The notes under the pieces are model-generated. The model was not told where the DNA came from. It did no database searches and saw only the letters and a list, made by a program, of their open reading frames with translations. Of a DNA stretch of 5,243 nucleotides, positions 1 to 5,243 are shown in pieces. This DNA is from Dehalococcoidia bacterium (GTDB taxonomy: Bacteria; Chloroflexota; Dehalococcoidia; Tepidiformales; Tepidiformaceae), in assembly GCA_009838385.1 (NCBI GenBank), contig VXRS01000198.1, forward strand, positions 1 to 5,243, written 5' to 3'. A program made the translations under genes and the position numbers. Within the stretch, counting starts at the first letter, position 1, and each line of letters begins with the position of its first letter.

Positions 1-447
1 CACCCGCACCTCGCCCGTCGTCACGTCGGCCAGCGCCAGACCCCGCTCCCCGCCCCGCTCGACCAGCGCCGCCAGCTCGTTCGGCGTCTCCGCCGAGAGC
101 GCCGCCTCGCTCGTGACCGTCCCAGCCGTGACCGTGCGCACGACCTCGCGCGGGACGAGGCCCTTCACGCTCGCCGGATCAGCCATCTGCTCGCAGATGG
201 CCACGCGATGCCCGCGCTTCACCAGCTTTGCGACGTGCCCGTCGATGCTGTGGTAGGGGACGCCCGCCAGCGGCACGCGGATGCCCTTCCCCATCGGCTT
301 CGAGGTCAGCACAATGTCGAGCTCGCGCGCCACGAGTTCCGCGTCGTCGTCGAATGTCTCGTAGAAGTCGCCCAGCCGGAAGAAGAGGATCGCGCCGGGA
401 TGCCGTCGCTTCAGCTCCAGGTACTGCTTGCGAATCGGCGTCGTCAC
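1..447 (-). CDS. mutS: DNA mismatch repair protein MutS, N-terminal part (runs off the window)
   Basis: MutS is the cytoplasmic ATPase that binds mispaired or looped bases and starts mismatch repair with MutL. The 149 visible codons cover the mismatch-binding domain I and the start of the connector domain; the clamp and ATPase domains lie beyond the left edge. Seen in the sequence: the opening TPIRKQYLELKRRHPGAIL, then LGDFYETF with the Phe-x-Glu mismatch-reading pair at F28 and E30, LTSKPMGKG, VPLAGVPYHSID, VAICEQMADP and VVRTVTAGTV. All are typical of the MutS1 family. The start is GTG at 445-447. It is forced, because an in-frame TAG lies at 481-483 and no other start codon occurs between them. 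A weak AAGGGG ribosome site (458-463) sits 10 bases upstream. The 83-base gap before it suggests its own promoter, although it lies in line with the genes upstream. Identity is near certain. Confidence 0.96.
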   Translation of the reverse strand, partial: MTTPIRKQYLELKRRHPGAILFFRLGDFYETFDDDAELVARELDIVLTSKPMGKGIRVPLAGVPYHSIDGHVAKLVKRGHRVAICEQMADPASVKGLVPREVVRTVTAGTVTSEAALSAETPNELAALVERGGERGLALADVTTGEVRV

Positions 448-482
448 GCCCCCAACACCCCTTGGCCTGCGCGGCCCCGCCT

Positions 483-488
483 ATTCTA
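483..488 (-). promoter_or_regulatory. Possible -10 element for mutS
   Basis: On the minus strand this reads TAGAAT, one base from the TATAAT consensus, in the AT-richer 83-base gap between the DCC-family gene and mutS. Transcription would begin near 476, giving a 5' leader of about 30 bases before the mutS GTG. No good -35 hexamer is seen at 16-18 bases spacing (the bases there read about ATACGT), so the call rests on the -10 and its position only. It directly abuts the LexA-like palindrome, which would place that site inside the promoter. Confidence 0.35.
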
Positions 489-502
489 CGGACATGTGTT
501 CG
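489..502 (-). promoter_or_regulatory. LexA (SOS) box-like palindrome upstream of mutS
   Basis: The minus strand reads CGAACACATGTCCG. This matches the Bacillus-type LexA box CGAACRNRYGTTYG at 13 of 14 positions; the one mismatch is C for T in the right half-site. It lies immediately upstream of the -10-like TAGAAT, in the -10/-35 spacer, where a bound repressor would block RNA polymerase. This would make mutS damage-inducible. The match and placement are visible; the function is inference, because no lexA gene is in view and a 14-base imperfect match can arise by chance. Confidence 0.4.
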
Positions 503-530
503 GGTACGTATGCCCTTGCGGTCCTAACCT

Positions 531-887
531 TCACAACCGCGACCGGTTCCTCGCCACGATCCCGTATCCGAACCCCACCAGGTCCCGCAGTGGCCGCAGC
601 CAGAGCACCCGCGCGGGGACCCGCCACCCGATCGCCCCCAGCGTGAAGATCGTGGCATCCCCGCCCCGCAGCACCCGTCCCCGGGGCGTGACGGCGTGTA
701 ACGCCTCCGCGCACGCCGCCCGCAGCTCCGGCGTCATCGGCGGGCTTGGCGCCTCCTGGTAGGGGACCACGCGCAGCTTCCGCCCCTGGTCGCGTTCCTC
801 GACCCACGCCGCCAGCCGCGTGCAGAACTCGCAGTCGCCGTCGAAGAGCAGCCAGGCCCGCTCCCCGCCGCTCCCTTCCCCGCCCAT
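531..887 (-). CDS. DCC/DUF393-family thiol-disulfide oxidoreductase-like protein
   Basis: A 118-residue protein of the DCC1-like (DUF393) family, whose members are small thioredoxin-like proteins thought to act in thiol-disulfide exchange; the exact substrate is unknown. Seen in the sequence: the hallmark DxxCxxC motif as LLFDGDCEFC, with D16, C19 and C22 close to the N-terminus, then a hydrophobic helix (RLAAWVEERD), VVPYQEAP, and a C-terminal GYGIVARNRSRL that resembles the family's usual ending. Length is normal for the family, so the gene looks intact. The start is taken as ATG 885-887, seven bases after the stop of the preceding gene, which implies co-transcription and translational coupling. 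The reading frame extends upstream to 962, but that would overlap the preceding gene by 68 bases and add a stretch without family resemblance. No strong ribosome site is visible. No signal peptide is seen, so it is probably cytoplasmic. Family assignment is firm; function is not. Confidence 0.87.
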   Translation of the reverse strand: MGGEGSGGERAWLLFDGDCEFCTRLAAWVEERDQGRKLRVVPYQEAPSPPMTPELRAACAEALHAVTPRGRVLRGGDATIFTLGAIGWRVPARVLWLRPLRDLVGFGYGIVARNRSRL

Positions 888-894
888 CGCGTTG

Positions 895-1983
895 TTAGGC
901 GTCGACGGCGTTGGCTCGCAGGTAGGCCTCGTCGAAGCGCAGGCCCAGCCCGGGCTCGTCACCCAGCACCACCATCCCGTCCTCCACCTGCGGCACCTCC
1001 TCGAACAGCGGGAACGCCCAGGGAACGTGCTCCAGCAGGAGTGTGTTCGTCCCCGCCGCCGCGTGCGCGAACAGCTCCGTCGCCAGGTGCGTCACCACCG
1101 GCAGGTTGAACGCCTCCGCCAGGTGTGCCGCCTTCACGTACTCGGTGAAACCGCCTACCCGGAACAGGTCGACCATCATGATGTCGATCGATCGCGCCTC
1201 CACCATGTGCCGGAACGGGACCAGCCCGTAGTGGTACTCCCCCGAGCAGACAGGCGTATCCAGCGCCGCCGCGATACGCGCCATTCCCGCGTAGTCCTGG
1301 TGCTGCGTCGGGTCCTCGAGCCAGTACAGGCGGTGCTCGCTCAGCTGCCGCCCGATCGTCGTCGCCTGGTGCACGGTCCAGCCCTGGTTGATGTCAATCA
1401 TGATGTCGACGTCCTCCCCCACTGCCTCCCGCAGCACGCGCATGCGCTCCACCTCGTCCGCCGCCGAGGACTCCGCCCCGCAGCGCAGCTTCATCGCCTT
1501 GAAGCCCGCCTCCACCAGCGTCGGTCCCCACTGCTGCAGCTCCTCCAGGTTGTAGTGCCGCCACAGGTGCCCGCTGCCGTAGGCGTTCGCACGGCCCTCG
1601 CTCCCGCCGAGCAGCTTCCAGCAGGGCAGGCCCAGCGCCTTTCCCTTGATGTCCCACAACGCCACGTCGATGGCCGAGCTCGCACGCGTCACGAGTCCCG
1701 CCGGCGCCGTGCCACCGTTCCGCATCCGCAGGTCCCGCCCGATCGCGTCCGTCTCGAACGGATCGCGCCCCACAACCTGCTCGCACAGGCCGTCGAGCGT
1801 CGCCTTCAGCGCCGGCGCCACCGCCCGCGAGACGTACGCCGCATAGGCAATCCCCTCGATCCCGTCATCCGTGCGCAGCCGCAGGGTCACGTACCAGGGC
1901 GTCACCTGCCCGGGGATCTCGCCCAGCGTCACCCGCTCCTTGGACAGCTCGATTACCTGCGTTTCGAACCCGGCGACCTTCAT
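895..1983 (-). CDS. Enolase-superfamily protein, mandelate racemase subgroup (probable acid-sugar dehydratase or racemase)
   Basis: A 362-residue enzyme of the mandelate racemase/muconate lactonizing type. These enzymes use Mg2+ to stabilise an enolate made by removing a proton alpha to a carboxylate. Residues 1-125 form the capping domain, with ASSAIDVALWDIKGKALG near 101-118. The barrel follows. Metal ligands are D197 (MIDINQGW), E223 (YWLEDPT) and E249 (CSGEYHYG), each offset by two from mandelate racemase D195/E221/E247. The catalytic His-Asp pair is present as H299 (VVTHLATE) and D272 (MMVDLFRVGG); E318 matches the racemase E317. The usual Lys-x-Lys is K165-L-R167, so the second lysine is Arg. 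One-base chemistry by the His-Asp dyad, as in sugar-acid dehydratases, seems more likely than racemisation; this is inference. Length is typical and the gene looks complete. It follows bioB by 42 bases and has its own strong ribosome site. The substrate cannot be named, and no role in biotin synthesis is known for the family. Confidence 0.92.
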   Translation of the reverse strand: MKVAGFETQVIELSKERVTLGEIPGQVTPWYVTLRLRTDDGIEGIAYAAYVSRAVAPALKATLDGLCEQVVGRDPFETDAIGRDLRMRNGGTAPAGLVTRASSAIDVALWDIKGKALGLPCWKLLGGSEGRANAYGSGHLWRHYNLEELQQWGPTLVEAGFKAMKLRCGAESSAADEVERMRVLREAVGEDVDIMIDINQGWTVHQATTIGRQLSEHRLYWLEDPTQHQDYAGMARIAAALDTPVCSGEYHYGLVPFRHMVEARSIDIMMVDLFRVGGFTEYVKAAHLAEAFNLPVVTHLATELFAHAAAGTNTLLLEHVPWAFPLFEEVPQVEDGMVVLGDEPGLGLRFDEAYLRANAVDA

Positions 1984-1988
1984 GTGTG

Positions 1989-1993
1989 CTCCT
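1989..1993 (-). promoter_or_regulatory. Ribosome binding site of the enolase-superfamily gene
   Basis: The minus strand reads AGGAG followed by five bases (CACAC) and ATG. It is the clearest Shine-Dalgarno sequence in the window and fixes the start at 1983. It contrasts with bioA and bioB, which show none. Confidence 0.75.
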
Positions 1994-2025
1994 ATCGGCC
2001 CGCCGCATCGAGGTGGCGAGCAGCC

Positions 2026-3075
2026 TTAGTCCAGAATGCCCTGCTTGAGCGCGATCGGCTCCAGCTCCCGCTCCCCCGCGGGACCGCCGCCTTCGACCTC
2101 GAAGCCGGCGTCCGCGATCATCGCGAGGTCCGCCTCCGCCGCCTGCCCCTTCGTCGTCAGGTAGTCCCCGATGAAGATCGAGTTCGCCAGGTACAGACCC
2201 AGCGGTTGCAGCGACCGCAGGTGCACCTCGCGCCCTCCCGCGATGCGCACCTCCGCCCGCGGGAACAGCAGCCGGAAGACCGCCAGGATGCGCAGGCAGC
2301 GCTGCGGCGTGAGCTCGTTCAGCCCCGCCAGGGGCGTGCCCTCGATCGGGATGAGGAAGTTGATGGGCACCGAGTCCGGGTCGAGCTCCCGCAGCGCGTA
2401 GCCCGCGTCGAGCACGTCCGCGTCGCGCTCCCCCATTCCGAAGAGCGCGCCCGAGCAGGGCGAGAGCCCGCCCTCCTTCGCCCGCCCGACGGTCTCCTGT
2501 CGATCGGCGAAGGTGTGCGTGTCGCAGATCGCCTCGTAAAAGCTCTCGCTCGTGTTCAGGTTGTGGTTGTAGGCGTAGACCCCCGCCTCGCCCAGCCGCT
2601 CCGCCTGCCCCTCGGCCAGCAGTCCAAGACAGGCGCAGATCTCCATCGCCCCGTCCGCCGCCTTCACCGCCTCGACTCCCCGCGCCACATGCTCCACCTC
2701 CCGCTCCGTCGGCCCGCGCCCGCTCGCCACCAGGCAGAGCCGCGTCGCCCCCAGCTCCCGCGCCCGCTCCGCCGCCGCGCAGAACGTCTCCTCGCCCACC
2801 ATCGCGTAGGACGCGATCGCCGCCGTCGAGTCCCGCGCCTGCGAGCAGTAGTGGCAATCCTCGGGGCAGAGCCCGCTCTTGATGTTCAGCAGCAGGTTCA
2901 GCTTCACGCGCCGCCCGAACGCCGCGAAGCGCACGCGGCTCACCGCCGACACGATCTCGAGCGTGCGCTCGTCCGGCGCCTGCAGCAGCCAGGCCAGCTC
3001 GTCGCGGCCCGGATCACGCCCGTCCAGGCTCGCCTCGACCAGCCGCTCCAGCCGCGCTTCGAAGGTCAGTTCCAT
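2026..3075 (-). CDS. bioB: Biotin synthase BioB
   Basis: A radical-SAM enzyme that inserts sulfur into dethiobiotin, the last step of biotin synthesis, in the cytoplasm. The 349-residue barrel protein has the [4Fe-4S] motif CPEDCHYC (C70, C74, C77). The [2Fe-2S] cluster ligands are C114 (RLCLVASGRGP), C147 (EICACLGLL), C207 (LSPCSGALFGMGE) and R277 (VRIAGGRE), corresponding to E. coli C97, C128, C188 and R260. YNHNLNTS, LQPLGLYLANSIF and GDYLTTKGQ resemble the Bacillus subtilis enzyme more than E. coli's. ATG 3075 is chosen as start: an in-frame GTG at 3108 would add 11 residues and take up most of the gap to bioA, and it has no ribosome site. ATG 3075 also lacks one, but a -10-like TATGCT ends nine bases upstream, so the message may be leaderless. 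It diverges from bioA. All catalytic ligands are present and the gene looks functional. Confidence 0.97.
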   Translation of the reverse strand: MELTFEARLERLVEASLDGRDPGRDELAWLLQAPDERTLEIVSAVSRVRFAAFGRRVKLNLLLNIKSGLCPEDCHYCSQARDSTAAIASYAMVGEETFCAAAERARELGATRLCLVASGRGPTEREVEHVARGVEAVKAADGAMEICACLGLLAEGQAERLGEAGVYAYNHNLNTSESFYEAICDTHTFADRQETVGRAKEGGLSPCSGALFGMGERDADVLDAGYALRELDPDSVPINFLIPIEGTPLAGLNELTPQRCLRILAVFRLLFPRAEVRIAGGREVHLRSLQPLGLYLANSIFIGDYLTTKGQAAEADLAMIADAGFEVEGGGPAGERELEPIALKQGILD

Positions 3076-3131
3076 GGGCTCGAAGCATACCCCGCCCTCG
3101 CGCCACACGGCAGTCGCGGTACGATCCGCCG
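3076..3131. promoter_or_regulatory. Divergent bioB/bioA promoter region
   Basis: These 56 bases hold the start signals for both biotin transcripts. Towards bioA there is a -10-like TACGAT (3120-3125) with six bases before the ATG, flanked by an inverted GCGG/CCGC (3116-3119 and 3126-3129). Towards bioB the minus strand reads TATGCT (3084-3089) with eight bases before the ATG. Neither gene has a Shine-Dalgarno sequence. A -10 placed 6-8 bases from the start codon is the arrangement expected for leaderless mRNAs. No convincing -35 hexamers are seen. I recognise no BirA, BioR or BioQ operator. That the promoters lie here follows from gene orientation; the exact elements are inference. Confidence 0.5.
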
Positions 3132-4389
<1,258 letters not shown>

Positions 4390-4418
<29 letters not shown>

Positions 4419-5243
4419 CGGCTGGCTCGGCGAGCTCCGCGACGAGCTCGACGACCTCGACCGCCAGTCCCTCCGGCGCACCGTCCTCACCCCCCGCGAC
4501 GGCCAGGGCGAGACCCTCACCATCGACGGCCGCGAGCTGCTCAACCTCACGTCCAACAACTACCTCGGCCTCGCCGCCGACCCCCGCGTCGTCGAGGCTG
4601 CCGCCGAGGCCGCCCGCGCCTACGGCGCCAGCGTCAGCGCCTCCCGCCTTCTCTGCGGCTCCACCCCCCTCCACGAGGAGCTCGAAGGGCGTCTCGCCGC
4701 CCTCAAGGGACAGGAAGCCTCCCTCCTCTACTCCTCCGGCTACCTTGCCAACCTCGGCGTCCTCACCGCCCTCGCCCGCCCCGGCGACGTCATCTTCAGC
4801 GACGCCCTCAACCACGCCTCCATCATCGACGGCTGCCGCCTCTCCGGGGCCGAGACGCAGGTCTACCGCCACTGCGACGCTGGCCACCTCGCCGAGCTCC
4901 TCGCCGCTACCCCCGCCCGTCGCCGTCTCATCGTCAGCGAGACAGTCTTCAGCATGGACGGCGACGTGGCCCCTCTCCCAGCCCTCGTCGAGCTTGCCCG
5001 CGCCCACGACGCCGTCCTCGTCCTCGACGAGGCCCACGCGACCGGCGTGCTCGGTCCCAACGGCGAGGGCGCGCTCGCCCGCCTCGGGCTTGACCCTGAG
5101 GGCATCGTCGTCGTCGGGACGCTCTCCAAGGCGCTCGCCTCCGCCGGCGGCGTCGTCGCCGGCGCCGGCGCCCGGCTGGCCGAACTAGGGGGCCGCTCGC
5201 GGCCCGGGATATTGACCCCCGGCCGGGCGCCCCCCCGCCGCGG
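4390..5243 (+). CDS. bioF: 8-amino-7-oxononanoate synthase BioF, N-terminal part (runs off the window)
   Basis: A PLP enzyme of the alpha-oxoamine synthase family that condenses L-alanine with a pimeloyl thioester to give KAPA, the first step of biotin ring assembly. About 284 of an expected ~390 residues are in view. Seen: LTSNNYLGLAADPRV (53-67), YGASVSASRLLCGST, LYSSGYLANLG, SDALNHASIIDG (H142, stacks on PLP), SETVFSMDGD, LVLDEAHATGVLG (D213 and H216, which contact PLP) and GTLSKALASAGG (K247, the Schiff-base lysine). Offsets of nine from E. coli H133, D204 and H207 support the alignment. The related glycine C-acetyltransferase (Kbl) shares this fold, but overlap with bioA and proximity to bioB decide for BioF. 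The start ATG 4390 lies within bioA. From about residue 266 (5185) conserved positions are lost without a stop codon, probably through sequence error; the 3' end lies beyond the window. Confidence 0.94.
5185..5243 (+). other. Probable low-quality contig end within bioF
   Basis: The frame stays open, but the translation reads GGRSRPGILTPGRAPP where BioF proteins have a segment close to NRxRPFIFTTxLPP. The Asn, both Phe, a Thr and a Leu appear as Gly, Gly, Leu, Pro and Arg. Each change is explained by one to three substitutions towards G or C (for example TTT to GGG, CTG to CGG, AAC to GGC). A run of seven C near the end may also be miscounted. True divergence is possible but less likely at this position. 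Protein sequence derived from here should not be trusted. Confidence 0.6.

Noticed and set aside
464..476. GGCC-TGCGC-GGCC small hairpin in the mutS leader
   Set aside because: A four-base stem is too short to support a terminator or riboswitch in DNA this GC-rich, and no U-tract follows.
208..762. Plus-strand open frames over mutS and the DCC-family gene
   Set aside because: The minus-strand frames carry clear MutS and DCC motifs; these plus-strand translations are Arg/Pro/Ala-rich shadows.
3076..3108. GTG at 3108 as an earlier bioB start
   Set aside because: It would add 11 residues without family resemblance, has no ribosome site, and would take up most of the shared control region; ATG 3075 fits better.
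3116..3129. GCGG/CCGC inverted repeat around the bioA -10 as a repressor operator
   Set aside because: Four-base GC arms with a six-base gap are common by chance here, and the repeat does not match a known biotin operator; it is noted only within the promoter region.
4745..5188. Plus-strand 147-codon frame and minus-strand frames inside bioF
   Set aside because: They are Ser/Pro/Thr/Ala-rich or Gly/Ala/Glu-rich shadows overlapping the well-supported bioF frame.

Overview
This is ordinary chromosomal DNA from a high-GC bacterium, with six protein genes packed tightly around one divergent control region. The lineage cannot be fixed from the sequence. Bacillus-like BioA and BioB variants, a MutS gene, a mandelate-racemase-type enolase-superfamily enzyme and strong GC bias together suggest Chloroflexota (Dehalococcoidia-like), or less likely a deep-branching actinobacterial class such as Thermoleophilia. 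This is inference, at low to moderate confidence.

Layout. Minus strand, read right to left: bioB (2026-3075), an enolase-superfamily dehydratase or racemase (895-1983), a small DCC/DUF393 thiol-disulfide oxidoreductase-like protein (531-887), then the first 149 codons of mutS (1-447, running off the left edge). Plus strand, diverging from bioB: bioA (3132-4418) and the first ~284 codons of bioF (4390-5243, running off the right edge). The bioB and bioA starts are only 56 bases apart. bioA and bioF overlap by 29 bases. No gap exceeds 100 bases. I see no RNA gene, mobile element, CRISPR array or clear terminator.

How the genes work together. BioF, BioA and BioB catalyse three of the four last steps of biotin synthesis: pimeloyl thioester to KAPA, KAPA to DAPA, and dethiobiotin to biotin. 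The missing BioD is not in this window. BioA carries Phe and Leu where the SAM-using E. coli enzyme has Tyr17 and Trp52, as in the lysine-using Bacillus enzyme, so its amino donor may be lysine. The enolase-superfamily enzyme, the DCC protein and MutS follow bioB on the same strand but have no evident role in biotin synthesis. mutS is separated by an 83-base gap that contains a near-match to the Gram-positive LexA (SOS) box next to a -10-like hexamer.

The last ~60 bases inside bioF look corrupted: conserved residues are changed by substitutions mostly towards G or C, as expected at a low-quality contig end. I found no convincing undescribed system. The best leads are the LexA-like box at mutS, the BioA donor question, the apparently leaderless divergent bio promoters, and the Lys-to-Arg change in the enolase-family active site.
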